From contig NZ_CP183303.1 of assembly GCF_048541585.1 (NCBI RefSeq), forward strand, positions 1,798,001 through 1,862,000: 64,000 nt of DNA, in the 5' to 3' direction. The notes beneath the pieces are model-generated. The model was not told the origin of the DNA, made no database searches, and saw only the letters and a program-made list of their open reading frames with translations. The DNA is from Legionella_C sp048541585 (lineage in GTDB: Bacteria; Pseudomonadota; Gammaproteobacteria; Legionellales; Legionellaceae). Within the stretch, counting starts at the first letter, position 1, and every line of letters begins with the position of its first letter. The translations under genes and the position numbers were made by a program. This document shows, in pieces, positions 55,114 through 64,000 of the stretch.

Positions 55114-55208
55114 TAAGGAAACAAATTAATTTGAGAATAAGTGTATTAGTAGCAAAAAAGTCCTTGAAATAAAACTCTCTTGATAAAAAATTCATAATTT
55201 AATTTTAT

Positions 55209-55354
55209 TAGACCTCTTGCATAACCTGTTTATTTTGCGTGAGTGCAAGGTACCAGGATTTTGAGGAGCGGAGTTTACATGGTGTAAATGAGCACCAGAG
55301 AAACCCTTGCAACGCAGCAATCGCGTAAAATAAACAGGTTATGCAAGAGGTCTA
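55209..55354. repeat. 146-bp MITE-like element with ~30-bp terminal inverted repeats
   Basis: The left arm 55209-55239 and right arm 55324-55354 are inverse copies with a single mismatch (both begin or end TAGACCTCTTGCATAACC). A short inner palindrome GTTTACATGGTGTAAAT is central. There is no coding frame. No clear target duplication was seen. The rest of the 403-base gap shows nothing else. Confidence 0.88.
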
Positions 55355-55516
55355 TTGTATCTAAAAAATACCATGTTAAAATCTTAATTTATTAATAACT
55401 TACAGTATAATACCGTTTATTAAGCTCTATAGTGATAAGTAGTAAATAAATGACTCTAACGTAGAATTCTATAAACTGCGCGTACAATATGATCTTAACA
55501 AACCGTATTATATTTA

Positions 55517-56326
55517 TTGAGAACTTACTTGAATATTTTAGTTTTCGACATTGAAACTATTCCTGATATTGAAACTGGCAGAAGATTATATAACTTACAT
55601 GATTTATCTGACCAAGATACAGCAGCAGCGATGATTGCTTTAAGAAAAAATAAAACGGGTAATGATTTCTTGCCACATTATTTGCAAAAGGTAGTTGCGA
55701 TTTCATTAGTTATTCATCAGGGGCAGCAGTTTAAAGTGTGGTCTTTGGGCAGTGAACAAGCAGATGAAAAAGAATTAATTACTCGCTTTTTTACAGGTCT
55801 AGATAAATTTACACCAACCTTAATTACTTGGAATGGCAGTGGTTTTGATTTGCCAGTTTTACATTATAGAGCTCTACTACATGGCATTAGTGCCCCAACT
55901 TATTGGGAATATGGTGAAAACCAACAAACATTTCGCTTTAATAATTACTTAAACCGCTTCCACTATCGCCATCTTGATTTAATGGATGTTTTAGCAGCTT
56001 ACCAAAATAAAGCATTTGCACCTCTAGATGAGATTGCTGCTATGCTAGGTTTTCCCGGAAAAATGGGAATGAGCGGTGCAAAAGTTTTTGATAGTTATTT
56101 AGCTGGAGACTTATCAGGTATTCGTAATTATTGTGAAACCGATGTGCTAAATACCTACTGTGTTTACCTTCGTTTTGAATTAATGCGCGGGGTCTTTAAC
56201 AAAGAGACCTATGATACAACTATTAATCATTTAAAAAATTATTTAGCAAGTAACTCGCACAAGCCACATTTTCAAGAATTTTTATTTAAAATGGAGCAGA
56301 ATTCAGGCATTAATAAAGAAATTTAG
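55517..56326 (+). CDS. 3'-5' exonuclease of the PolB-like DEDD family
   Basis: 269 residues. Exo motifs are in order: DIET (residue 11 on), WNGSGFDLPVL in the middle and YCETDVLNTY at the C-terminal third, matching predicted 3'-5' exonucleases related to the proofreading domain of DNA polymerase B. There is no polymerase domain. The start could be TTG 55517 or TTG 55529 (giving MNILVFDIET); both are weak. Single gene with the MITE-like element upstream. Confidence 0.82.
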   Translation: MRTYLNILVFDIETIPDIETGRRLYNLHDLSDQDTAAAMIALRKNKTGNDFLPHYLQKVVAISLVIHQGQQFKVWSLGSEQADEKELITRFFTGLDKFTPTLITWNGSGFDLPVLHYRALLHGISAPTYWEYGENQQTFRFNNYLNRFHYRHLDLMDVLAAYQNKAFAPLDEIAAMLGFPGKMGMSGAKVFDSYLAGDLSGIRNYCETDVLNTYCVYLRFELMRGVFNKETYDTTINHLKNYLASNSHKPHFQEFLFKMEQNSGINKEI

Positions 56327-56460
56327 AGCTTATAAGATTCATATTTATTTATAAAAATAAAATTAAAAACTAGTGAAAGTAAAACAGAACTAGCTAGGTA
56401 AACATATTGGTAGAGTTAAGCTAAGCAGCATTTTTTACTAATAAAGCTAATAAGCAACAA

Positions 56461-56916
56461 TTAACGTAATATTTTTCTTAATAGCCAAGCATCTTCTTGA
56501 CCATTTGCATCTTGATAATAACTTTTTTTAATAGAATCTTTTTGAAAACCAAATTGCTGATATAAGTTAATTGCTCGTTGATTACTAGGCCGAACTTCTA
56601 AAATAATACTATCTATCGCGCTATCGTTTAACTTATCAATACTTGCTTGTAGCAAATATTTGCCTAAACCTTCTCCCTGTCTGGTTGGTGCAATACATAA
56701 ATTTAAGATATGGTAAACGGTTAATGTTTGGCGCGAAATAATATAGCCTAGAACACACTTTTTATTCTCAAGCTCTTCTTCTAGCACTTGGCAATCATAG
56801 CCAACTAGTACGCAATCACTGATTATATCTCGACTCCAAGGCGCTTGATGCCCTTTCAATTCAATGCTATATACTTCATCTATATCTGCAAATTGCATTG
56901 GACGAACCGTAAGCAT
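56461..56916 (-). CDS. rimI: Ribosomal-protein-alanine N-acetyltransferase
   Basis: GNAT enzyme that acetylates the N-terminal alanine of ribosomal protein S18. It shows the acetyl-CoA loop APTRQGEGLGKYLL and LEVRPSNQRAINLYQQFGF, both typical of RimI. I start at ATG 56916 (MLTVRPMQF) instead of 56934, since AAGAGAG lies about six bases upstream and it matches the family start. 151 residues. Confidence 0.88.
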   Translation of the reverse strand: MLTVRPMQFADIDEVYSIELKGHQAPWSRDIISDCVLVGYDCQVLEEELENKKCVLGYIISRQTLTVYHILNLCIAPTRQGEGLGKYLLQASIDKLNDSAIDSIILEVRPSNQRAINLYQQFGFQKDSIKKSYYQDANGQEDAWLLRKILR

Positions 56917-57157
56917 AGAGAGCTCTCTTAGCATAAATAGTTAATGACAGATAATAAAAATGTAGCTAATTATTTTACGTATTGAAATGCCTGCTTAAAA
57001 TTATTGTATTTTAATTTAGCAGCAAGTAAAAAACTTCATATAAACTGCTTAGAAAGCTACGTATTTAACTAAAATTCTAAAGGAATTTCATATGAGATAA
57101 TTATACTCATAAGTTAGATTAGGCTGTAATTGATACAGCCTAATGTTCTATTATAGA

Positions 57158-58576
57158 TTATTTTTTCTTCTTTTTTGGTAAATATAAATCTGTAATAGTA
57201 CCTTCGAAAGCCTCAGCAGCTTGTCCTACTGATTCAGATAAAGTAGGATGAGGGTGAATTGTTAAAGCAATATCTTCTACATCACAGCCCATTTCAATAG
57301 CTAAAGCAGTCTCAGCAATTAAATCACCTGCGTTTATTCCAACAATACCAGCGCCTAAAATACGATTAGTGGTTGGACAGAACAATAGTTTAGTCATGCC
57401 TTCTTCTCGACCCATACTTAAAGCCCTGCCACTTGCAGCCCAAGGGAATACGCCTTTTTCATAAGCAATTCCTTTTTCTTTTGCTTCTTTTTCTGTTAAT
57501 CCAGCCCAGGCTACTTCAGGATCAGTATAGGCAACGTTTGCAATACATTTAGGAGCAAACTCATGTTTCATACCAGCAATAACTTCTGCTGCAACTTTAC
57601 CTTCAGGTATTGCTTTATGGGCTAACATAGGCTGACCAACCACATCCCCAATTGCAAAAATATGAGCAACATTAGTCCGCATTTGCTTATCAACAGGAAT
57701 AAAGCCACGTTCATCAACATGAACACCTGCTTTTTCAGCGCCAATAGACTTACCATTTGGCCTTCTACCTACAGATACCAGAACTTGTTGGAAACATAAA
57801 GGCTGATCTGTTTTATGCTCTCCTTCCATGCTAACATAAATACCATCTTTTTTAGCTTCCATGCCTGTGACTTTAGTTTTTAACAAAAAGTTAACACCTT
57901 TTTTACTCATTCGCTTTTGCAATACTGTAACTAAATCGGTGTCAGCACCTGGGATAAGCTGATCCATAAATTCAACTACTGTGACTTTTACACCTAGCGC
58001 TGAATAAACAGTAGCCATTTCAAGCCCAATAATACCTCCACCTAAAACTAGCAAATCACCTTTAATATTGGCCAATTCTAGAGCGCCAGTTGAGCTAAAA
58101 ATACGTGGATCTTCAGGAATAAAAGGTAAATTAATTGACTCACTACCTACCGCAATAATGGCATTAGTAAAATCAATCGTTTGCTCATTATCATTAATGG
58201 TAAGTTGATTGGGGCTTGTAAATTGTGCAGTTCCTTTAACTACTTGAACTTTACGTTGCTTAGCAAGTGCTTTTAAGCCTCCGGTTAGTTTACCTACCAC
58301 GGAATTTTTCCAAGCAACGAGTTTTTGATTATCAAAGCTCGGTTCACCAAATGTTACACCCTGCGCTGCCATTTCATGAGCTTCCTCAACAACTTTAGCA
58401 ATGTGCAGAAGCGCTTTAGATGGAATACACCCTACATTAAGACATACACCACCTAAAGAATCATATCGTTCTACTAAAACTACTTTTTTTCCTAAATCAG
58501 CAGCACGAAAAGCCGCAGTATAGCCACCAGGACCACTACCAATAACGACTACATCTGCTTTAATACTCTCACTCAT
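57158..58576 (-). CDS. lpdA: Dihydrolipoyl dehydrogenase (E3)
   Basis: Re-oxidises dihydrolipoamide on E2 with NAD+. 472 residues: FAD motif VIGSGPGGYTAAFRAADLG, the redox pair in GGVCLNVGCIPSK, the NAD motif LGGGIIGLEMATVYSALG, and the His-Glu catalytic pair in the C-terminal IHPHPTLSE. It ends with five lysines, an unusual tail. It follows aceF by 70 bases and is the last gene of the pyruvate dehydrogenase operon. Confidence 0.96.
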   Translation of the reverse strand: MSESIKADVVVIGSGPGGYTAAFRAADLGKKVVLVERYDSLGGVCLNVGCIPSKALLHIAKVVEEAHEMAAQGVTFGEPSFDNQKLVAWKNSVVGKLTGGLKALAKQRKVQVVKGTAQFTSPNQLTINDNEQTIDFTNAIIAVGSESINLPFIPEDPRIFSSTGALELANIKGDLLVLGGGIIGLEMATVYSALGVKVTVVEFMDQLIPGADTDLVTVLQKRMSKKGVNFLLKTKVTGMEAKKDGIYVSMEGEHKTDQPLCFQQVLVSVGRRPNGKSIGAEKAGVHVDERGFIPVDKQMRTNVAHIFAIGDVVGQPMLAHKAIPEGKVAAEVIAGMKHEFAPKCIANVAYTDPEVAWAGLTEKEAKEKGIAYEKGVFPWAASGRALSMGREEGMTKLLFCPTTNRILGAGIVGINAGDLIAETALAIEMGCDVEDIALTIHPHPTLSESVGQAAEAFEGTITDLYLPKKKKK

Positions 58577-58646
58577 TACGGCCTCATTATTAAGTTAATT
58601 CAAATAATCTAAATTTATCTTTCTCACTTTGCTTAAAGTCTATACG

Positions 58647-60323
58647 CTATAAAACTATGCGACGAATATCGCTAAGTAGCTCAGCAATATAGCGCGTAAA
58701 TCGAGCCGCTTCAGCTCCATCTATAACGCGATGATCATAAGAAAGGGATAAAGGCAGCATCAATCTTGGTTTAAACTCATTATTAATATAAACCGGCTTT
58801 ATAACAGAGCGTGATAAGCCTAGAATGGCAACTTCAGGACTATTTACAATAGGGGTAAAAGCCGTACCACCAATCCCACCTAAACTTGAAATAGTAAAAC
58901 AGCCCCCGCTCATATCCATAGGCGTAATTCCTTTTTCCCGCGCACGTTGGCTGACTTCGGCCATTTGTCGAGCGATTTCACTGACTGTTAGCTTGTCAAT
59001 ACCTTTAAGGACTGGGACTACAAGCCCATTTGGAGTCTCAACTGCAATACCTATATTAAAATATTTTTTATAAATTAAATTCTCCCCAGTATTATCAAGG
59101 GAGGCATTAAATTGAGGGAAGGCAAGCAATGCTTTACTAACTACTTTAGTTACAAATGCCAAGATTGTTAACTTAAAACCTGCCTGTTTTGCGGTATCTG
59201 ACTCAGCTTTTCTAAAGCTTTCTAATTCAGTAATATCTGCCTCATCAAATTGAGTCACATGCGGAATAGTTAACCAAGAACGATGAACATTTTGACCAGT
59301 TAAGCGCTTTATTTTATTGAGTGGTTTTGTTTCAATATCACCAAACTTACTAAAATCAATTATAGGTGCTTGTGGTAGAGAAAATTGGCCAGTATTGTTT
59401 TGCGTCTCTGCTAACTTAGCTTTTATGTAAGATTGTACATCTTCTTTAGTTATTCTTCCTTTACGACCTGTTCCTTTTACTTTAAATAAATTTACGCCTA
59501 ATTCTCTAGCCATTCTTCTAACAGAAGGACCTGCAAATACCTCTGCAGCTGAATCGTTGAAATTTTCCTCCTCTTCCTTAACTAATTTAGCAGTTGAGGA
59601 TGAAGTTTCTACTGATACTGGTTGTTGTGCTTCTGATTCTTCGTTTTTTACAGCATTATTTTTAGATGACTGTAGTTCTGAAGCTCTTTGCTCTTGCTTT
59701 ACTTCTTCCCTTGTCTGCAAAGTTAAAATCAAAGTACCTTGAGACACTTTATCGCCAACCTTGATGGCCATTCTCTCTACTATACCTGCAGCAGGTGCCG
59801 GAATATCCATAGTTGCTTTATCACCTTCTAAGGTAATTAAAGCTTGTTCTTTTTGAATATTATCACCAGCCTTAACCATGACCTCAATAACGTCAACATC
59901 AGTTGCTCCACCAATATCAGGGATCACAACCTCTATGGTCTTTACTTCTGCAGCTGAGGGAGTATTGCTATTTTCTTTATTAGCCTGCTCCTCACCAGGA
60001 GCTAATTTTTCCGAAGTTTGTTTAGCAGATTCATCTTTAGTCGCTGTTTCAGGCGCTGCTTTCTCGCTATGACTTAATTGTCCTTCAGCCGCCAACGTTA
60101 AAATAATATCGCCTTCACTAACCTTGTCACCTACTTTTACTAATACTTTATTTACTTTTCCTGCTTGTGCTGAGGGAATCTCCATGCTTGCTTTATCTGA
60201 CTCTAAAGTAACTAAAGAAGTGTTAACATCAATTTCATCACCAGGATGCACTAAGATTTCAATAACATCTACATTTGTAGCTCCACCAATATCGGGAACT
60301 TTTATTTCAATTTCATCTGTCAT
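58647..60323 (-). CDS. aceF: Dihydrolipoyllysine-residue acetyltransferase (E2)
   Basis: E2 core of pyruvate dehydrogenase. I start at ATG 60323 (MTDEIEIKVPDIGG), since AGAGGA lies just upstream; the longer frame at 60356 has no site. 558 residues: two lipoyl domains (lipoylated lysines in SDKASMEI and GDKATMDI), Ala/Glu/Ser-rich linkers, peripheral E1/E3-binding domain (AGPSVRRMARELGVNL), and catalytic domain with SLSYDHRVIDGAEAARF. E. coli E2 has three lipoyl domains, this has two. Confidence 0.95.
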   Translation of the reverse strand: MTDEIEIKVPDIGGATNVDVIEILVHPGDEIDVNTSLVTLESDKASMEIPSAQAGKVNKVLVKVGDKVSEGDIILTLAAEGQLSHSEKAAPETATKDESAKQTSEKLAPGEEQANKENSNTPSAAEVKTIEVVIPDIGGATDVDVIEVMVKAGDNIQKEQALITLEGDKATMDIPAPAAGIVERMAIKVGDKVSQGTLILTLQTREEVKQEQRASELQSSKNNAVKNEESEAQQPVSVETSSSTAKLVKEEEENFNDSAAEVFAGPSVRRMARELGVNLFKVKGTGRKGRITKEDVQSYIKAKLAETQNNTGQFSLPQAPIIDFSKFGDIETKPLNKIKRLTGQNVHRSWLTIPHVTQFDEADITELESFRKAESDTAKQAGFKLTILAFVTKVVSKALLAFPQFNASLDNTGENLIYKKYFNIGIAVETPNGLVVPVLKGIDKLTVSEIARQMAEVSQRAREKGITPMDMSGGCFTISSLGGIGGTAFTPIVNSPEVAILGLSRSVIKPVYINNEFKPRLMLPLSLSYDHRVIDGAEAARFTRYIAELLSDIRRIVL

Positions 60324-60405
60324 GTTTATCCTCTGCCATAGACGCTTAAGTCTCATGTCATTTATTTCGTACGATTACAGGTATAAGCATTTATTAAAAC
60401 CTGAC

Positions 60406-60431
60406 GTAGGTTGGGCCTTAGCCCAACCTAC
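60406..60431. repeat. Perfect REP-like palindrome between aceE and aceF
   Basis: GTAGGTTGGGC (60406-60416) and GCCCAACCTAC (60421-60431) with loop CTTA. It is the cleanest copy of the family also at 714-739 and in 9057-9306. As a strong hairpin inside the operon it may protect or limit the aceE part of the transcript. Confidence 0.85.
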
Positions 60432-60459
60432 ATATCCATTATGTAATGGTATAAGTCCG

Positions 60460-63123
60460 TTAATGGTTCGCCGGATTTAGCTTATCAACGTTAATATCGT
60501 AACGTTTTATTGCATCACTAACGACACTCTTTGGTAAATCACCTTCTTCAACTAATGCTTCTAATGCCGTCAGAACTATAGATTTTGCATCGACTTCAAA
60601 AAAATATCTTAGGCGCTCTCGCGTGTCACTACGACCATACCCGTCAGTACCTAATACTTTATATGCAGAAGGTACAAAAGACCGAATTTGATCTGCATAT
60701 AAGCGCATATAGTCAGTTGCTGCTACAACAGGACCTCGACTATCCTTAAGTTGCTCAGTTACATAACTTTGACGTGGTTTTTCCTTAGGATGAAGTCTAT
60801 TATAACGCTCAACAGCTAAACCATCGCGACGCAGCTCATTAAAGCTTGTTACGCTCCAAATATCAGCGGTTACTTTATAATCTTTTTCTAATAATTCAGC
60901 CGCTGCAATTACTTCCCGTAAAATAGTGCCACTGCCTAATAGTTGTAGATGCGCCTTACCTTTATTGGTATTATTTTTTAATCGATACATGCCTTTAAGA
61001 ATACCTTCTTCAACACCCTTAGGCATTTCTGGATGACTGTAATTTTCATTCATAACTGTAATGTAGTAAAAAATATTTTCTTGATTAACATACATACGTC
61101 GTAAGCCATCTTGAATAATAACAGCTAATTCATAGGCGTAGGTTGGGTCATAAGTTACACAATTAGGAATAGTTGAAGCTAATATATGGCTATGTCCATC
61201 CTGATGCTGTAATCCTTCGCCAGCTAAAGTAGTACGGCCTGCAGTACCCCCTAATAAAAATCCTCGCGCCTGAATATCGCCAGCAGCCCAAGCTAGATCG
61301 CCAACGCGTTGAAAACCAAACATAGAGTAATAAATATAAAACGGAATCATTGCTAATTTATTAGAGCTATAAGACGTTCCTGCTGCAATCCATGAGCAAA
61401 AAGCGCCTGCCTCATTAATTCCTTCTTCGAGGATTTGTCCATCTTTTGCTTCACGATAATACATAACCTGTTCATGATCGACAGGCGTATATAATTGCCC
61501 TACAGGTGAGTAAATTCCTACCTGCCGGAATAAACCTTCCATGCCAAATGTACGACACTCATCAGGTACAATAGGTACGATTCTTTGCCCTATTTCTTTA
61601 TCTTTTAATAACAAAGTTAAAATACGAACAAAGGCCATAGTAGTAGAGATCTCTCTATCACCACTGCTTTTTAATACAGGTTCAAAAAGAGATAAATCAG
61701 GAATTTTTAATGATTCAAAATCAGTCGTTCTAGCAGGTAAATAACCGCCTAAAGCTTCCCGCTGTTTACGCAAAAATTGTATTTCCGGACTATCGTCAGC
61801 AGGACGATAAAAAGGAATTTCAGTAATCTTATCATCACTAATTGGAATGCTAAATCGATCTCTAAAAGCACGTAACTGCTCAATTGACATTTTCTTTTGC
61901 TGATGAGTGATATTTTGGCCCTCACCAGCAGCACCCATGCCATATCCTTTGATGGTTTTTGCTAAAATAACAGTTGGTACACCTTGGCTTTCGACAGCCT
62001 GTGCATAAGCAGCATATACTTTTTGTGCATCATGCCCACCGCGATTAAGTCGCCAAATATCATCATCAGACATATGCTCGACCATTTTTTTAAGCTCAGG
62101 ATATTGGCCAAAAAAATGTTCACGTACGTAGGCGCCATCATGTGCTTTATAAGCTTGGTAATCACCATCTACGCACTCTTCCATACGTTTTTGCATAATA
62201 CCGTTTTTATCGCGGGCAAATAGATTATCCCAACGCCCCCCCCAAATAACTTTTATAACATTCCAACCAGCACCACGAAATAATCCTTCTAATTCTTGAA
62301 TGATTTTGCCATTACCACGTACAGGGCCGTCAAGTCGTTGCAAATTACAGTTAACAACAAAAATTAAATTATCTAATTTTTCACGAGCTGCAATGGTTAA
62401 GGCACCAACCGATTCAGGCTCATCCATTTCACCATCGCCTAAAAATGCCCAAACTTTTCGACCTTCTAACTCTATTAAGCCACGGTTTTCTAAATACTTC
62501 AGAAACCTTGCTTGATAGATAGCCTGTAGTGGCCCAAGTCCCATTGATACAGTTGGAAATTGCCAAAAATCAGGCATAAGCCATGGATGTGGATAAGAAG
62601 ATATTCCTTTCCCTCCTACCTCTTGACGAAAATTAGCCAGCTGCTGCTCTGATAACCTACCTTCAAGGAAAGCACGCGCATAAATACCTGGTGATGAATG
62701 ACCTTGGATATAAACTAAATCGCCACCATGTTTACCATTAGGCCCTTTAAAAAAATAGTCAAATCCTACTTCATATAACGTAGCGGCAGAAGCATAGGAA
62801 GCAATATGACCGCCAAGCTCTGGAGCATATTTACCCGCCCGCAAAACCATTGCTACAGCATTCCAACGGATAAGGGCGCCAATTCGTTTTCCGACCCCTT
62901 CATCAGGTGGTATAAGCTTTTCTTCATGAGGCTTGATAGTGTTGCGATAAGGCGTATAAATAGTATTAGCGGTGCTTATACCCTTTGCACTAGCCATATT
63001 TTGCAGCTGGGTTAAAAGAAACGCTGCTCGTTCGCTACCGTCATTTCTTAACACAGATTGTAAGGCATCCAGCCATTCACGCGTTTCAATTGGATCAATA
63101 TCATTAAATGTATCACTGGCCAT
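60460..63123 (-). CDS. aceE: Pyruvate dehydrogenase E1 component
   Basis: ThDP-dependent homodimeric E1 decarboxylating pyruvate and acetylating E2 lipoyl groups. I start at ATG 63123 (MASDTFNDIDPIETREWL); GAGGA lies nine bases upstream, and the result is 887 residues, the same as E. coli. Earlier in-frame ATG codons extend into the cysteine-rich gene. The ThDP motif is GDGEMDEPES with NCNLQRLDG; AAGEGQNITHQQKK and PFYIYYSMFGFQRVGDLAWAA are typical E1 blocks. It is followed by aceF after 136 bases. Confidence 0.96.
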   Translation of the reverse strand: MASDTFNDIDPIETREWLDALQSVLRNDGSERAAFLLTQLQNMASAKGISTANTIYTPYRNTIKPHEEKLIPPDEGVGKRIGALIRWNAVAMVLRAGKYAPELGGHIASYASAATLYEVGFDYFFKGPNGKHGGDLVYIQGHSSPGIYARAFLEGRLSEQQLANFRQEVGGKGISSYPHPWLMPDFWQFPTVSMGLGPLQAIYQARFLKYLENRGLIELEGRKVWAFLGDGEMDEPESVGALTIAAREKLDNLIFVVNCNLQRLDGPVRGNGKIIQELEGLFRGAGWNVIKVIWGGRWDNLFARDKNGIMQKRMEECVDGDYQAYKAHDGAYVREHFFGQYPELKKMVEHMSDDDIWRLNRGGHDAQKVYAAYAQAVESQGVPTVILAKTIKGYGMGAAGEGQNITHQQKKMSIEQLRAFRDRFSIPISDDKITEIPFYRPADDSPEIQFLRKQREALGGYLPARTTDFESLKIPDLSLFEPVLKSSGDREISTTMAFVRILTLLLKDKEIGQRIVPIVPDECRTFGMEGLFRQVGIYSPVGQLYTPVDHEQVMYYREAKDGQILEEGINEAGAFCSWIAAGTSYSSNKLAMIPFYIYYSMFGFQRVGDLAWAAGDIQARGFLLGGTAGRTTLAGEGLQHQDGHSHILASTIPNCVTYDPTYAYELAVIIQDGLRRMYVNQENIFYYITVMNENYSHPEMPKGVEEGILKGMYRLKNNTNKGKAHLQLLGSGTILREVIAAAELLEKDYKVTADIWSVTSFNELRRDGLAVERYNRLHPKEKPRQSYVTEQLKDSRGPVVAATDYMRLYADQIRSFVPSAYKVLGTDGYGRSDTRERLRYFFEVDAKSIVLTALEALVEEGDLPKSVVSDAIKRYDINVDKLNPANH

Positions 63124-63146
63124 GAATGTGTTCCTCATCTTAAGTC

Positions 63147-63533
63147 TTAATGGCAAACATGCACTGATCGTAGCTGCTTTGAAATTGCTCCAATACATGC
63201 TTGTACGCAAACTCGATAGTCTTGTCGACAGTTACAAGTTGGTTTGCTGCATTGTAGTGGATCACGATAAGAATTCAACTCACGAATAATCTCTCCACCT
63301 TTTACATACTGTTCATGTTGGTAGTATAAGTAGGATTCAGATGTTGACTGCTTGGAAAATGCCACACATTGTGGACAGCTATTACGGCAAGTTTTATTAC
63401 AAGCTTGAGCGCGCTGTTCACAAACTACTGTACATAAGTTACAGGAAGCTTTAGTTTGCCCCAAAGGATAATGCGCACAAGAATTCATGAAAATGAATAA
63501 AAAAGCTAGTACACCACGCATGAAAATAGTCAT
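63147..63533 (-). CDS. Cysteine-rich lipoprotein of unknown function
   Basis: 128 residues: signal peptide with lipobox (FIFMNSC, lipidated C19). The mature part has 13 more cysteines in two clusters, one C-x2-C-x3-C-x6-C-x3-C-x3-C-x2-C (about 31-56), the other C-x5-C-x-C-x5-C-x3-C near the C-terminus. No family is recognised; it may form several disulfides in the periplasm or bind metals. It sits between ampE (34 bases upstream) and aceE (23 bases downstream), so probably in the same transcript as aceE. Confidence 0.72.
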   Translation of the reverse strand: MTIFMRGVLAFLFIFMNSCAHYPLGQTKASCNLCTVVCEQRAQACNKTCRNSCPQCVAFSKQSTSESYLYYQHEQYVKGGEIIRELNSYRDPLQCSKPTCNCRQDYRVCVQACIGAISKQLRSVHVCH

Positions 63534-63567
63534 TTAAGTATACTCACAATATTGAAATTTTTTCCTA

Positions 63568-64000
63568 TTATAACCAAGTCGACAAAGTAAGTAAGGCAAT
63601 TAACACTAAATATATAACTAGTGCATATTCCACTAAGCTTTGCGCATAAGGCAAGGTAACTATTTCCAGCTCTTGACTACGCGCAGCAAGTAAACCACCT
63701 GTACTTAATATTGCATCATTGTTTTTTGGAGAAGACAAAAAAACTTGCTGATAATAGTTAAATCCCTTCTGAAAATTTCCTACTAATAGGTAAAAGAGCA
63801 ACGTTATCCTTGTAGTAGGCCAATCTAAAATATTAATTATATTTGTTGCAGCTACTTTCGTAATTTCATAGTGCATACATAAAGACACTAGTCGATAAAA
63901 AAGCACCCCAAGAGGGCCAGTTAGTATAAACCAAAAAATTACAGCAAAAAGCTGGTTATTAGCCTTAGCAAAATAATTTCCGGCTACTAGTTCATTTTCC
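63568..64000 (-). CDS. ampE: AmpE/CobD-family inner-membrane protein, 5' end outside the window
   Basis: The frame is open to the window edge; the last 144 residues are visible. ENELVAGNYF, then NNQLFAVIFWFILTGPLGVLFYRL matches the AmpE C-terminal half (FAVIFW...GPxGALxYR), and later helices end with YALVIYLVLIALLTLSTWL. AmpE is a membrane sensor-like protein linked to AmpD/beta-lactamase regulation in E. coli; its place before aceE parallels the ampD-ampE ... aceE order there. An internal start at 63906 should not be used. A CobD homologue is the alternative. Confidence 0.72.
   Translation of the reverse strand, partial: ENELVAGNYFAKANNQLFAVIFWFILTGPLGVLFYRLVSLCMHYEITKVAATNIINILDWPTTRITLLFYLLVGNFQKGFNYYQQVFLSSPKNNDAILSTGGLLAARSQELEIVTLPYAQSLVEYALVIYLVLIALLTLSTWL

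Noticed and set aside
59557..60480. Plus-strand frames opposite aceF
   Set aside because: Shadow frames caused by the Ala/Ser/Glu-rich linkers and lipoyl domains of aceF on the other strand.
62806..63289. Plus-strand frames opposite aceE start and the cysteine-rich gene
   Set aside because: Shadow frames of supported minus-strand genes.
63568..63906. Short 112-residue gene starting at 63906
   Set aside because: The frame continues without a stop to the window end, with AmpE-like sequence upstream; the short start is an artefact of the window edge.

Overview
The window looks like chromosome from a Legionella-type gammaproteobacterium. It is AT-rich, and its housekeeping blocks have gammaproteobacterial gene order: rlmD-relA; rnm(yciV)-yciO-trpS-scpA-scpB-rluB; ybeZ-ybeY-corC; ampE ... 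aceE-aceF-lpd. It also has CpxRA, an IcmL/DotI-like protein and a run of orphan genes with eukaryote-like or toxin-like domains (F-box, possible U-box, ankyrin, toxin-type glycosyltransferase), as expected of a bacterium with a Dot/Icm type IV secretion system. The genus is inferred from gene content only. I found no rRNA, tRNA, CRISPR array, intact insertion sequence or prophage.

Layout. 1-18984 is mostly core genome: tRNA modification (dusA, truncated by the window edge), DNA repair (recJ with an rpfE-type gene), alaC, the stringent-response gene relA with rlmD, a six-gene minus-strand operon for tRNA charging, chromosome segregation and rRNA pseudouridylation, then ybeZ-ybeY-corC and the cpxR-cpxA two-component system on the plus strand. 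19087-39952 is an accessory region. It begins with an 1828-residue protein that seems to combine a papain-like Cys-His-Asp domain, a degenerate M48-like segment and a C-terminal ABC1/UbiB-like kinase fold. Next come unknown proteins, a U-box-like protein, a haemolysin-III membrane protein, an F-box protein, a multi-pass membrane protein, a 36-residue small protein, a secreted GH75 chitosanase-like enzyme whose signal peptide lies in another frame, an ankyrin protein, a toxin-type glycosyltransferase, a TMEM175-like channel, and a protein with a CheD-like Thr-Cys-His pattern and an acidic tail.

40695-53707 returns to metabolism: treZ overlapping a glycogen-debranching enzyme gene, an IcmL-like exported protein, a NagX-type acyltransferase, a secreted GH3 (NagZ-type) glucosaminidase, a periplasmic solute-binding protein, divergent glpK/glpD, and adk with a thioredoxin-like gene. 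53708-64000 holds a lipoprotein transglycosylase, a PolB-type exonuclease, rimI, and the pyruvate dehydrogenase operon (aceE-aceF-lpdA) preceded by a 14-cysteine lipoprotein and ampE, which runs off the right edge.

The intergenic DNA is rich in palindromic repeats: dispersed GTAGGTTGGGC/GCCCAACCTAC elements, a 120-bp tandem array (46591-47110), a 96/97-bp array (53848-54228), a 23-bp array (54319-54462), a 146-bp MITE-like element (55209-55354) and a 250-bp composite element (9057-9306).

The most unusual signals are the 1828-residue fusion protein, a canonical T TTT TTA slippery heptamer that would join a proper signal peptide to the chitosanase-like frame, and the CheD-like deamidase candidate. 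Several starts were moved from the longest frame because a Shine-Dalgarno sequence or family length decides them (yciO, ybeY, corC, cpxA, the debranching enzyme, rimI, aceF, aceE).
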